From the NCBI RefSeq assembly GCF_004349315.1, contig NZ_SMLH01000004.1, positions 124,001 to 188,000 of the forward strand: 64,000 nt of DNA, written 5' to 3'. The notes beneath the pieces were generated by a model. That model did no database searches. It had not been told where the DNA came from and worked only from the letters and a program-made list of their open reading frames with translations. Origin of the DNA: Flavobacterium ranwuense. GTDB lineage: Bacteria; Bacteroidota; Bacteroidia; Flavobacteriales; Flavobacteriaceae. Position 1 is the first letter of the stretch, and each line of letters starts with the position of its first letter. The position numbers and the translations under genes are program-made. This document shows positions 17,866 through 25,937 of this stretch, one piece after another.

Positions 17866-17940
17866 CAAAGATAGATATAATATTATTAATGATAGCAATA
17901 CTATCATTAATAATTGTAAAATAATTTTTAGCTATATTTG
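17866..17940. promoter_or_regulatory. Divergent promoters sharing a perfect 14-bp palindromic operator
   Basis: ATTATTAATGATAG (17882-17895) and CTATCATTAATAAT (17901-17914) are exact inverted repeats around a 5-base centre. A minus-strand promoter has TATCTTTG (complement of 17866-17873) and TTG (complement of 17896-17898), 22 bases apart. A plus-strand promoter has TTG at 17914-17916 and TATATTTG at 17933-17940, 16 bases apart. The palindrome therefore covers or touches both -33 elements. This is the expected layout for autorepression and divergent control by the adjacent TetR-type protein. Confidence 0.7.
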
Positions 17941-18009
17941 CCAAAGAAAGATGAGACATCTTCTTTTTAGCAATTTATTATACGAAGACCAATCAATACA
18001 AGCATTAAA

Positions 18010-18687
18010 ATGGAGTTACAGTTACAAATAAAAATGAATGAAGCATTATTTCTGCGCAACCCTGAACAGTCGGAGTTAGGCAAAAAAATCATTAGACACA
18101 GCATTGAATTAATCTATAAAAATGGATTTGAAGCGTTCACCTTTAAAAAATTAGCAAAAGACATTGGTACAACCGAAGCGGGTATTTACCGATACTTTGA
18201 AAACAAACATCGCTTGCTGTTATATCTTGTAGCTTGGTATTGGAGTTGGCTTGAATACCAGATAAGCTTTCATACCAATAACATTAATGACCCCATCATT
18301 AGATTAAAAATGGTAATCAAATTATTAGCGACAACAGTAAAAGATGATAAAAAAACAAGTTATGTTAATGAGGGACTATTGCATCAAATTGTTATTTCAG
18401 AAGGTTCAAAGGCCTATTTAACAAAACATGTAACCGAAGACAATAGACACCATTTTTTTAAACCATACAAAGACCTTTGTGCCGTTATTGGAAATTTAAT
18501 TTCAGAATGTAATCCGAAATACAAATACCCTAAATCATTAGCTTCCACCATCATTGAAATGGCGCATTTTCAGAATTTTTTCATGAACAATCTACCTTCA
18601 CTTACCGATTTTGGGATAAATAAGGACGAGGCAAAAATCATTTCTTTTCTTGATGATTTGGTGTTTTCCAGCATAAATAAAATTTAG
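18010..18687 (+). CDS. TetR/AcrR-family transcriptional regulator
   Basis: The 225-residue protein has the N-terminal TetR helix-turn-helix: KKIIRHSIELIYKNGFEAFT then FKKLAKDIGTTEAGIYRYFENKHRLLLYLV, at about 24-72. The C-terminal ligand domain is helical and not family-specific. A second possible start (MNEALFLRNPEQSE) lies eight codons in. It is divergent from the duplicated small-protein/DUF6671/Sua5/SbtA group. The perfect palindrome at 17882-17914 between them is the likely operator. The inducer is unknown. Confidence 0.9.
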   Translation: MELQLQIKMNEALFLRNPEQSELGKKIIRHSIELIYKNGFEAFTFKKLAKDIGTTEAGIYRYFENKHRLLLYLVAWYWSWLEYQISFHTNNINDPIIRLKMVIKLLATTVKDDKKTSYVNEGLLHQIVISEGSKAYLTKHVTEDNRHHFFKPYKDLCAVIGNLISECNPKYKYPKSLASTIIEMAHFQNFFMNNLPSLTDFGINKDEAKIISFLDDLVFSSINKI

Positions 18688-18739
18688 TTGTCGACGAGAT
18701 CTCTGTCATTTTTAGGAGCTCTATCCAAGACTGGACATG

Positions 18740-18936
18740 CTAAACTTTAACCGCATATAAAATTAATAATGCACTTGGTATTGCAATAAGTAAAGGATAC
18801 GAATAATGACTTTTATGATAGGAAATTATTAAGCCTACAATAGAAATTAAAACCATTGTCAGAAATACCCCCATTGTCCAACCTTCAAAAAGTTCAAAAC
18901 TTCCTAACCCAAGAACTGATCCTGTGAAGGTAACTA
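18740..18936 (-). pseudogene. C-terminal fragment of a small membrane protein
   Basis: The minus strand is open without a start codon from about 18936 to a TAG at 18740-18742. It encodes some 65 residues with three hydrophobic runs: TGSVLGLGSFELF, MGVFLTMVLISIVGLIIS and SYPLLIAIPSALLILYAV. The frame is cut exactly where the IS200-like hairpin begins, so insertion or an associated deletion probably removed its N-terminus. The family is not recognised. Confidence 0.45.
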
Positions 18937-18941
18937 AACCA

Positions 18942-19261
18942 CTATGGACTTTCAGTCCATAGTTTTGGTTGTCAGATTTAAAGTCTGCACGTTGCTAGTC
19001 TTCAATTATGAAGTTAACATTATTATTTTCATTCGGGTTTCTGTGATGATGCAAATATTGATTTACCATTTCATCTGTAATATTACCCGCACTCCAACAT
19101 CCAAAACCTATTGCCCAAAAATGACGACCCCAATATCTTCTTTTTAAGTCTGGAAATTCAACTTGTAGTTTCCTTGAAGAGCGTCCTTTCATTAATTTAA
19201 CCAAAGTGCTTACATCTTGGGAAGGACGACATTCAATATGCATGTGTACAACAACACTATT
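18942..19261 (-). mobile_element. IS200/IS605-type insertion remnant with truncated TnpA
   Basis: The minus strand encodes about 87 residues: VVVHMHIECRPSQDVSTLVK, then KGRSSRKLQVEFPDLKRRYW, GRHFWAIGFGCWSAGNITDE and QYLHHHRNP. This is the C-terminal part of a Y1-type TnpA, with the catalytic Tyr region and the GRHFW-A-G-F turn. The N-terminus with the first HUH residues is mostly missing. Downstream, at 18942-18964, ACTATGGACT and AGTCCATAGT form a perfect 10-bp hairpin with a 3-base loop, as at IS200 ends. Truncated host genes abut both sides. Confidence 0.8.
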
Positions 19262-19384
19262 GTAAAAAAAGGAAAACTGTATATAATTGACGGAAAAACC
19301 AAAAAGGATGAGGAAATTACAATTAAAGTAATCAATTATTCCGAAAGAGTAGTATTGGAAGATATTGTATTCACTAAAAAATAA
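19256..19384 (+). pseudogene. C-terminal fragment of an unknown protein next to the IS remnant
   Basis: The plus strand has a frame without a start codon reading TIVKKGKLYIIDGKTKKDEE, then ITIKVINYSERVVLEDIVF and TKK, with a TAA at 19382-19384. It is followed by a strong terminator at 19411-19452, as a real gene end would be. Its 5' part is missing at the junction with the IS200 remnant. The family is not recognised. Confidence 0.45.
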
Positions 19385-19410
19385 AACATCTATTTCATTA
19401 AAACAAATGG

Positions 19411-19452
19411 CTCGTAAATCCTGATTGGAATCTAGGATTTACGAGCTTTTTT
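19411..19452. terminator. Strong rho-independent terminator
   Basis: CTCGTAAATCCT (19411-19422) pairs perfectly with AGGATTTACGAG (19434-19445), followed by C and seven T. It ends the truncated plus-strand gene and lies 3 bases beyond the end of the convergent receptor gene, so it may serve both. Confidence 0.85.
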
Positions 19453-19455
19453 TGT

Positions 19456-21867
19456 TTAAAATTTATAATTGTAACCCAATCTAATTACTTGGGTTTCGTA
19501 GTAATCGGTGCTTTTGTATTTGAATTCTTGACCTTGAATTTCTTTTTGGATCACCAATGTATTAAAAAGATCGGTTGCATTTAAAAAGAACTCTCCTTTG
19601 CCATTTTGGACTGATTTTTTAATACCTAAATCTATAGAGAAACGAGAAGCAATTTTGCCTTGCGGAATAATATCTGGCGCCAAATAAATGGCTGTTACTT
19701 GTGCGTCTACTTTTTTGGATAAGTGCAGGGTATTGTTCCATTTAATGTTTCCAGAGAAAATGCCTTGCTTCTCTGCTGAAAAAGTATTGGAAACTGGATA
19801 CTTATTTTCAACCGTAAAAGCATTAATTTGATTGTGATACGCATTCAAATTGAAGTTGAACGAGTACCATTTTACAATATCTTGCGAAAGAACCATTTCA
19901 ATACCTGTATTATAGCTTTTATCTGCATTTTGGAAAATAGCATAAATTAAATTGCTATCCGGAACTGTCGATGCAATTCGAGTAATCGTAGCATTTGCAA
20001 AACGATGGTAGGCTGCCGAGTAAAAATATCCTTTTTTCAAGTTCGTTTTATACCCTAGTTCAAATAAATTGGTGAACTGCGGGCGAAGTGCAGGATTCCC
20101 AACCTTGATAATTTCGGCATCATCATATTTTGGAAATATTCTAATATCGACTTCATTTGGCCTGTCTACCCTTCGATTGTAAAATAATGATATTTTATTG
20201 TTGTCATCGATTTTGTATGCCATTCGCACATTTGGGAAAGGTTGGGTATAATTGTAACCGTCACTTTTATACGTATTATGATCTGGATTGACATTGTATT
20301 GCAAATCTACATATTCTACACGCAAACCAATTTCGGCTTCAATTTTATTGGTCTCAAAAATATAGTTTCCGTATACAGCAGGAATAATTTCTTTGTAAGT
20401 TGCTTGACCGCCAGCACCGCTGTCTATTGGAGAGTTTTCTCCTGGAAAGAATTGCATATTGGTCGGAATATCTCTTTTTCGGAATTTAAACCCAGTTTCA
20501 ATTCTTCCGTATTTTAAGGGTTTGATGTAATCGATATTGAAATCGGCTACTTTTTCATCGGATAACAATTTGAAAGCATCTTTTCCGGTATAGGTTGGCA
20601 TAATATTATCAAAAAAATATTGCTCGTCCTCTCTATGAAAAGTATAATTTAAACCAATATTTAGCAAACGTCCCGCTTCTTTAAACTTGTGCTGGTAAGC
20701 AACAGTGGCCATAGCGGTGGTTTTTAACTCATCTTCCAAAAATTGCCAAAGACGCAGTCGTTCCGAATAATTTTCATTAAAAAAAGGTTGGTCTCCGTTG
20801 TCAATTATTTTTTCGGTTCCAAATAAACCGGAGATTGTTAGTGAATTTTGTTCGTTAATATTCCAATCAATTCCTGTTTTCAACGTAGTGAAATGAGTAT
20901 TCCGATTTCTTTTTGATTGTTGATTAATAACAGTCCCATCGTTGTAGGTTCGCATTACAAACTCATTCTTATTGAGCGTTTCTGTATAAAGATAATCTCC
21001 TTGAAAAAAAGCATTGATTTTGTTTTTTCGATAATTGAGAGAAAGTGTCGGATTAATTTTTGGCGTTAATGAGTATTGCGGACGAATCGTTGGCAAATTT
21101 TCTTTTCTTTCCCATAAAGCACCCAATCCTGAGGTAAAACCCACTTTACCGTTGAATCCTTCTTTTTTGTTTTTCTTGTAAATAATATTTATAATTCCGG
21201 CGTTTCCGTTGGCATCGTATTTTGCAGAAGGATTATTAATGATTTCAATTTTTTCTATGGCAGATGCGGGTATATTATCTAAGCCCGACTGATTTCCAAA
21301 TCCTGTTAATGCGGTTTGTTTCCCGTCTATTAATACTGTGACTTTGTCGTTGCCTCTAATTTGCACTTTCCCGTCTTGAACTGAAACCCCCGGTAAATTT
21401 TGCATTGTTTGCAAAACAGAACCTCCGCTCTGGCTGATGTTATCTGCCACAGAAAAGGTTTTCTTATCCATTTTCTGATTAATCGATTCTTTTTTGGAAA
21501 CGATCACGACTTCATTTAAAACAGTAGCATCTTCTTCCAGTTCAATAGTTCCTTCATCTAGAAATTCAGAAAGTGAACCTACATAAATAGGTTGGCTTTT
21601 TGTTTTGTATCCAACAAATGTAAATTCTAGAAAATAATTTCCTGCAACTATATTCGAAAATGAAAACCTACCCTCTTCGTTGGTAACAGTTCCTGTAATT
21701 AAAATAGTATCTTTTGTGGTTTTCAAGAGTACATTTACAAACGGCAAAGTCTCTTTTGAAGCTTTATCTTTTGTAATACCTGATATTGTGACCACTTTGT
21801 TTTGCCCGAATGATTTAGAAATTGAGAGTATTATAAATGAAACTAATACTATTGTTTTTATTCGCAT
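19456..21867 (-). CDS. Outer-membrane TonB-dependent receptor-like protein (carboxypeptidase-regulatory plus beta-barrel)
   Basis: The 803-residue protein starts with a signal peptide (MRIKTIVLVSFIILSISKSFG). A CarboxypepD_reg-like domain follows at about 25-110 (GITKDKASKETLPFVNVLL). The plug domain lies at about 135-235 (GGSVLQTMQNLPGVSVQDGK, IRGNDKVTVLIDG, IEIINNPSAKYDANGNAGII). The rest is an outer-membrane barrel ending in an aromatic residue (LGYNYKF). This is the OMP_b-brl_3 class of receptor rather than SusC. A two-component system lies directly upstream on the same strand and may control it. The substrate is unknown. Confidence 0.88.
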   Translation of the reverse strand: MRIKTIVLVSFIILSISKSFGQNKVVTISGITKDKASKETLPFVNVLLKTTKDTILITGTVTNEEGRFSFSNIVAGNYFLEFTFVGYKTKSQPIYVGSLSEFLDEGTIELEEDATVLNEVVIVSKKESINQKMDKKTFSVADNISQSGGSVLQTMQNLPGVSVQDGKVQIRGNDKVTVLIDGKQTALTGFGNQSGLDNIPASAIEKIEIINNPSAKYDANGNAGIINIIYKKNKKEGFNGKVGFTSGLGALWERKENLPTIRPQYSLTPKINPTLSLNYRKNKINAFFQGDYLYTETLNKNEFVMRTYNDGTVINQQSKRNRNTHFTTLKTGIDWNINEQNSLTISGLFGTEKIIDNGDQPFFNENYSERLRLWQFLEDELKTTAMATVAYQHKFKEAGRLLNIGLNYTFHREDEQYFFDNIMPTYTGKDAFKLLSDEKVADFNIDYIKPLKYGRIETGFKFRKRDIPTNMQFFPGENSPIDSGAGGQATYKEIIPAVYGNYIFETNKIEAEIGLRVEYVDLQYNVNPDHNTYKSDGYNYTQPFPNVRMAYKIDDNNKISLFYNRRVDRPNEVDIRIFPKYDDAEIIKVGNPALRPQFTNLFELGYKTNLKKGYFYSAAYHRFANATITRIASTVPDSNLIYAIFQNADKSYNTGIEMVLSQDIVKWYSFNFNLNAYHNQINAFTVENKYPVSNTFSAEKQGIFSGNIKWNNTLHLSKKVDAQVTAIYLAPDIIPQGKIASRFSIDLGIKKSVQNGKGEFFLNATDLFNTLVIQKEIQGQEFKYKSTDYYETQVIRLGYNYKF

Positions 21868-21940
21868 TGTTTTGATTTTTATCTTTTATTAAAAATTTAA
21901 AGGACAAAATTGCGAATGAAATTGGAAGAAATATTGAATT

Positions 21941-23209
21941 TTAGAATCGAATTTCGAAAATATGGAGTTTATCTTGGTAATTATAACTGATTTCCCAATT
22001 ATTATTCTCTGCGATTTTCTTGATAATTGATAATCCCAAGCCATTTCCTTTTGAGGACGGGTTTACTTTAGAAAAACGTTCGAACAATTTGGCTGTTTCA
22101 AGCGATTTTGATAGGCCAGTGTTAGAAAAGAGCAAAGAATTCTTATTCAATGCAACATTTATGCTGCCATTTGCACAATTATGGTTTATGGCATTTAGAA
22201 ACAAATTGCTTATCAAAATTTCAGACAAAAACAGATTCGTTTTAACAAATGTATTCGTTTCTAAATCCGTATTTATGCTGATATTTTTTGCTAATGCTTG
22301 TTCTTTAAAAAAGTCTAATTGGTTTGTGATAACCTCATTTAAAAGAACTTCTTCCGGAATGTTATATTGTTTGCTTTCTATTTTGGATAAAAGCAAAAGA
22401 TTTTTATTTAATCGATTGAGCCGAGTTGTTGTATCATTTAATTTGCCCAATATTTCAAATTGTTCTTCCGATACATCGTCTCTTTGCAATAATGTTTCCA
22501 ATTTTCCTTTAAAAATTGCGATTGGCGTTTGCAATTCGTGTGCCGCATTCTCAATAAATTCTTTTTGGCTTTTATAAATTCGTGTATTTTTTTCAATCAA
22601 TTTATTTATTGCCAGATTGAGTCGATTGAATTCCTCGATGGAATTTGAAGTTAATTTTGGATTGGAACTCTTATCAATTTCAAATTTCTCAATTTGCTCG
22701 AGAGTGTCATAAAATGGTTTCCAAAGCGTAATAGACAATCTTTTGGTAATAATGAATAAACCAACCAGAAGAATTAAAATAATCATGGTAAAGACCATTA
22801 AGATACTGATAATAAAATCCTCATTGTCAACCAGATTTATTCTGGCAGAAAACTGGTAAGGCTTATCATTAATTGTAACAGAAGAATTGAGCACACGATA
22901 GGGCTCGTTTTCTTTGTCTAAATTGTTATAATAACTATGGCTGTACAGCGTGTCTTTAGAAATTATTTTTTGAACTTTCTCTATTTTTATATCCCTATTC
23001 CATTTGTTCCAAACCGCAATATCCTTGTCTTTTAATTCCGGAGCATACAACAACTCGAATTCTTCTTTTTGAAGCATTAAAGCTTCGTCAGTTTCGTGCA
23101 GATACATTAATTGCGTAATAAAAAAGAATAATGGCGCTGCCAACAGCATCACTATTAAAGAAAATGAAACATAGTATTTTAACGTAGTATGTAATAATTT
23201 TTTAGTCAT
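21941..23209 (-). CDS. Sensor histidine kinase
   Basis: This inner-membrane kinase of 422 residues (from the MTKKLLHTTL start) has helices at about 10-33 and 140-160 that flank a periplasmic sensor domain of about 105 residues. The H-box ENAAHELQTPIAIFKG is near residue 221 and the N-box-like LFLNAINHN near 335. The G-box GNGLGLSIIKKIAE is near 390. An upstream in-frame ATG at 23227 would overlap the regulator gene by 26 bases, while the ATG at 23207-23209 overlaps its stop by 8, so I choose the latter. It partners with the adjacent response regulator. Confidence 0.92.
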   Translation of the reverse strand: MTKKLLHTTLKYYVSFSLIVMLLAAPLFFFITQLMYLHETDEALMLQKEEFELLYAPELKDKDIAVWNKWNRDIKIEKVQKIISKDTLYSHSYYNNLDKENEPYRVLNSSVTINDKPYQFSARINLVDNEDFIISILMVFTMIILILLVGLFIITKRLSITLWKPFYDTLEQIEKFEIDKSSNPKLTSNSIEEFNRLNLAINKLIEKNTRIYKSQKEFIENAAHELQTPIAIFKGKLETLLQRDDVSEEQFEILGKLNDTTTRLNRLNKNLLLLSKIESKQYNIPEEVLLNEVITNQLDFFKEQALAKNISINTDLETNTFVKTNLFLSEILISNLFLNAINHNCANGSINVALNKNSLLFSNTGLSKSLETAKLFERFSKVNPSSKGNGLGLSIIKKIAENNNWEISYNYQDKLHIFEIRF

Positions 23210-23879
23210 TATTCCATTTATAACCAATTCCGTAAACCGATTTTATGTAATCATTGCTTCCGGCATCGTTTAGCTTTTTCTTTAAATTTTTAATGTGAGC
23301 ATACACAAAATCGTGATTATCCAGCATATCTGCCATGTCTCCCGAAAGGTGTTCGGCTATGGCACTTTTAGACAAAACCTTGTTCTTATTCCCAATTAGA
23401 AACAACAATAAATCAATTTCTTTCTTGGTGCATTCGATTTTCTTTTCTCCAATTTTTACCGATTTGGCCAATGTATCGACTTCAATTTCATTGAATTCAA
23501 TTTTATTGTTTCCGTCAAATTTTTTTCTTCTTACCAAAGCCTGAATTCTTACCAACAACTCTGAGAGGTGAAAAGGTTTCGTCAAATAATCATCTGCTCC
23601 AAGATTGAAACCTTCAATTTTTGTTTCTAAAGTTTCTTTTGCCGAAATTATGATAATTCCATCCGATTTGTTTAGCGTTTTCAGCTCCTTCAAAACAGTA
23701 AATCCATCACCATCCGAAAGCATTAAGTCTACCAAAATACAATCATAATCATACATAGTAATTTTGTCTAAAGCCGTTTGATAGGTACTTGCAGTTTCGC
23801 AATGAATATCATTTGTTTTTAGATAACTTTTTATGCTGTTGGCAATTTCAATTTCGTCTTCGATGATTAGAATTTTCAT
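23202..23879 (-). CDS. OmpR/PhoB-family response regulator
   Basis: The 225-residue protein begins MKILIIEDEIEIANSIKSYL. The receiver domain has the acidic pair near residue 9, the phospho-acceptor Asp in DCILVDLMLSDGDG near 50, and the Lys in LTKPFHLSE near 100. A winged-helix DNA-binding domain (about 130-225) contains KKEIDLLLFLIGNKNKVLSK and ends in SVYGIGYKWN. Five codons of upstream frame (MLICI) are ignored. It is the first gene of the regulator-kinase pair and lies upstream of the beta-barrel receptor. Confidence 0.94.
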   Translation of the reverse strand: MKILIIEDEIEIANSIKSYLKTNDIHCETASTYQTALDKITMYDYDCILVDLMLSDGDGFTVLKELKTLNKSDGIIIISAKETLETKIEGFNLGADDYLTKPFHLSELLVRIQALVRRKKFDGNNKIEFNEIEVDTLAKSVKIGEKKIECTKKEIDLLLFLIGNKNKVLSKSAIAEHLSGDMADMLDNHDFVYAHIKNLKKKLNDAGSNDYIKSVYGIGYKWNND

Positions 23880-24111
23880 AATGCAAATTAACAATTCAAT
23901 TTTGAATGGAATTTGAATTTAGGAATTTAAATTATTATTTTCTAAATTCAACTAATATTTCATGCGTGTAAAATTCTGGTAACAACCAATTTAAGATTAT
24001 TTGTAGTCCTAAAGATAATCTTCCTGTTTTTGAGAGAAGCTTCTGAAAATTCAATATTTCTTCAAAATTGATTTGCAGCTTTGACTATTATAAATTTTCA
24101 ATTAAATAGCG

Positions 24112-24540
24112 ATGAAAAAATTAGCAATGGTTTTAGCTTTAAGTATGTTGACATTTATTTCTTTTGGGCAAAAAGTCAAAGACAAAAATGTCCCACAAAT
24201 AATCAAGAATGCTTTACATCAAAAATATCCTGATGCCAAGGGAGTAAAATGGGATAAAGAGAAAAACAATTACGAAGCCAGTTTTGATAAAAATAATGTA
24301 GATAATTCTATATTGATTACTCCTGAAGGAAAAATTATTGAAATGGAAACGGAAATACAAATTACTGAATTACCTAAAAATGTCACAGATTACGTAAAAA
24401 AACATTACACTGGGCAAAAAAATGTAGAAGCTGCAAAAATTACTGATGTAAACGGCAAAGTTACTTTTGAAGCTGAGATAAAAGGAAAGGATTTGATTTT
24501 TGATAGCAACGGAAATTTTATCAAAGCAACTAAAGATTAA
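24112..24540 (+). CDS. PepSY-like exported protein
   Basis: The 142-residue protein has a signal peptide (MKKLAMVLALSMLTFISFGQ) and two copies of a PepSY-like (DUF2874) unit. The first, about 28-70, reads VPQIIKNALHQKYPDAKGVK with WDKEKNNYEASF. The second, about 88-140, reads VTDYVKKHYTGQKNVEAAKI with VTFEAEIKGKDL. Such small periplasmic proteins may sense or modulate envelope state. It is divergent from the two-component genes. In Flavobacteria such proteins often sit beside histidine kinase/regulator pairs, so control by that system is likely but inferred. Confidence 0.82.
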   Translation: MKKLAMVLALSMLTFISFGQKVKDKNVPQIIKNALHQKYPDAKGVKWDKEKNNYEASFDKNNVDNSILITPEGKIIEMETEIQITELPKNVTDYVKKHYTGQKNVEAAKITDVNGKVTFEAEIKGKDLIFDSNGNFIKATKD

Positions 24541-24662
24541 TTACGATGAAAAAGACGTTTTTTTACACAACAGTTACCTGAGTATTGCAGGATGTGCAAG
24601 TTGTATGATGCTGATTAAAGATATTTTATCGTTTAAGCAAAATATGTCAAGGCCTTTATTTC

Positions 24663-25052
24663 TTATTTCCATAAATAACCAAAATGTCTGTATGCCAAGT
24701 AAAAAAGTGTTAGCCAAATAATAACTATTACTGTTGCAAAAATCCAATTGCTCTTTTTCAATTTTTGCGGATTGTCCTTTACATTTTGTCTGGCTTCTAT
24801 CAACACGGCAGTAGGAATTAGTTTGATAGAAAGTCTAATTAAAAGAGGAACAATAATTAAGTCGTCAAGATATCCTATAACAGGGATAAAGTCTGGTATC
24901 AAGTCAATCGGACTTAACAAATAGCCAACTGTTAGTCCTATGAGAATTTTTGCAGACAGCGGTGTCCGTTTGTCAGAATAGGCTACAATCAAAACTTGTA
25001 CTTCCGATTTTAATTGTCTTGCTTGTTGCTTTAGTTTCTCTATTAATTGCAT
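24663..25052 (-). CDS. YkvA/DUF1232 family membrane protein
   Basis: The 129-residue protein carries the DUF1232 signature at about 40-75: ILIGLTVGYLLSPIDLIPDF followed by IPVIGYLDDLIIVPLLI. A C-terminal membrane helix (WIFATVIVIIWLTLFYLAY, about 104-122) follows. The conserved SP-DLIPDFIP-IG-DD core is unmistakable. The function of the family is unknown. It runs in the same direction as the NUDIX gene, 53 bases further on. Confidence 0.88.
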   Translation of the reverse strand: MQLIEKLKQQARQLKSEVQVLIVAYSDKRTPLSAKILIGLTVGYLLSPIDLIPDFIPVIGYLDDLIIVPLLIRLSIKLIPTAVLIEARQNVKDNPQKLKKSNWIFATVIVIIWLTLFYLAYRHFGYLWK

Positions 25053-25105
25053 TGTAGTTTTTTTTAGTTTTCCGCAATAAGCGATTATACTTTTTGTCTC
25101 GTAGG

Positions 25106-25552
25106 TTATGAGTTTGCTATCATTACTGATTTAGTAAATCTAACTTTGTTATCAATAATAGAATCCCAGTCCCAAAGTTGCATTTTTTCCAATAGAAAAT
25201 CCCTCGAGAAAATTTCATCTATTTGTTTAAACCCTATCCATTGGTAACCTTCATGCTCATCAGATAAATAAATAGTATCTGTCAGCATCTCACTAAAGTA
25301 TATAACACCCGTAATTTGACATTTATCATTATGCATATAATTCCAAGTATCAATCACTTTAATTGGTTTAATTTCAATATTCAGTTCTTCAAATATTTCT
25401 CTTTTCAGCGTTTCTTCGGCAGTTTCACCAAATTCCATTCTACCACCGGGCAAGTCCCATAATTTTCGACCATCTTTGAGATTATAAACCGCTAAAAACG
25501 TATTGTTTCTAATAATTAAGGTTTTTACAGAAAAGAATATTTTTTTATCCAT
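25106..25552 (-). CDS. NUDIX hydrolase
   Basis: The 148-residue protein contains a complete Nudix box, GGRMEFGETAEETLKREIFE then ELNIE, at about 34-58. This matches the GX5EX7REUXEEXGU pattern except that Asn stands in place of the last Gly. The enzyme cleaves a nucleoside diphosphate linked to some moiety. The substrate cannot be read from this motif. Confidence 0.9.
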   Translation of the reverse strand: MDKKIFFSVKTLIIRNNTFLAVYNLKDGRKLWDLPGGRMEFGETAEETLKREIFEELNIEIKPIKVIDTWNYMHNDKCQITGVIYFSEMLTDTIYLSDEHEGYQWIGFKQIDEIFSRDFLLEKMQLWDWDSIIDNKVRFTKSVMIANS

Positions 25553-25810
25553 ATCAATTAATCTTAGTAATTTAACACAGCTCCTTTTTTTATTTATTTT
25601 TTAAAATTTAGAATCTAAAGCTATAATGTTTTGATGTCCGCTAATAAAGTTTAAAGCTACTTTATTTTTTTGGTTGCAGATAGTAATTGTTTCTAATTGG
25701 AGAGACACCGCTAATAACTTATAAATATCAAGACCAGAACAAGAACTAATGGAAGGAGCGTTTATGCATTATGAAATCAAGTACTAAAGAAACATTGTTC
25801 CAAAAACATA

Positions 25811-25856
25811 CCTCGCTTAAAAGTCCCGAAACTACGGTATAAGCGAGGTTGTTTTT
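25811..25856. terminator. Terminator-type hairpin beyond the receptor gene
   Basis: CCTCGCTTA (25811-25819) pairs with TAAGCGAGG (25840-25848), and TTGTTTTTT follows on the plus strand. The rest of the 385-base gap from 25553 holds no convincing gene, only a very short plus-strand frame near 25720-25785. Confidence 0.6.
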
Positions 25857-25918
25857 TATGTTATTTAGTGTCGATTTAGATTTTTAGAGAAGTTGGCAAC
25901 GGCTGCCACTGTCGTGTA
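25840..25918. repeat. Intergenic element shared with 31905-31981 (copy A)
   Basis: From the right arm of the hairpin onwards, this segment matches 31905-31981 by eye: AGCGAGGTTGTTTTTTATG, then CGATTTAGATTTTTAGAG, GGCAACGGCTGCCACTGTCG, against the same order in copy B. Similarity is roughly 70 percent with small gaps. Both copies sit just beyond the stop codons of long minus-strand genes. Confidence 0.5.
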
Positions 25919-25937
25919 GTGCTTACATTCACAATGT

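Noticed and set aside
24500..24721. 73-residue plus-strand frame after the PepSY-like gene
   Set aside because: It overlaps the ends of the PepSY-like and DUF1232 genes in other frames and has no domain or homologue-like features. The short MKKTFFYTTVT frame inside is also too short.
25720..25785. Short plus-strand frame encoding ISRPEQELMEGAFMHYEIKY
   Set aside because: A stop lies just upstream and it is only about 20 residues; it could be gene debris but there is no support.
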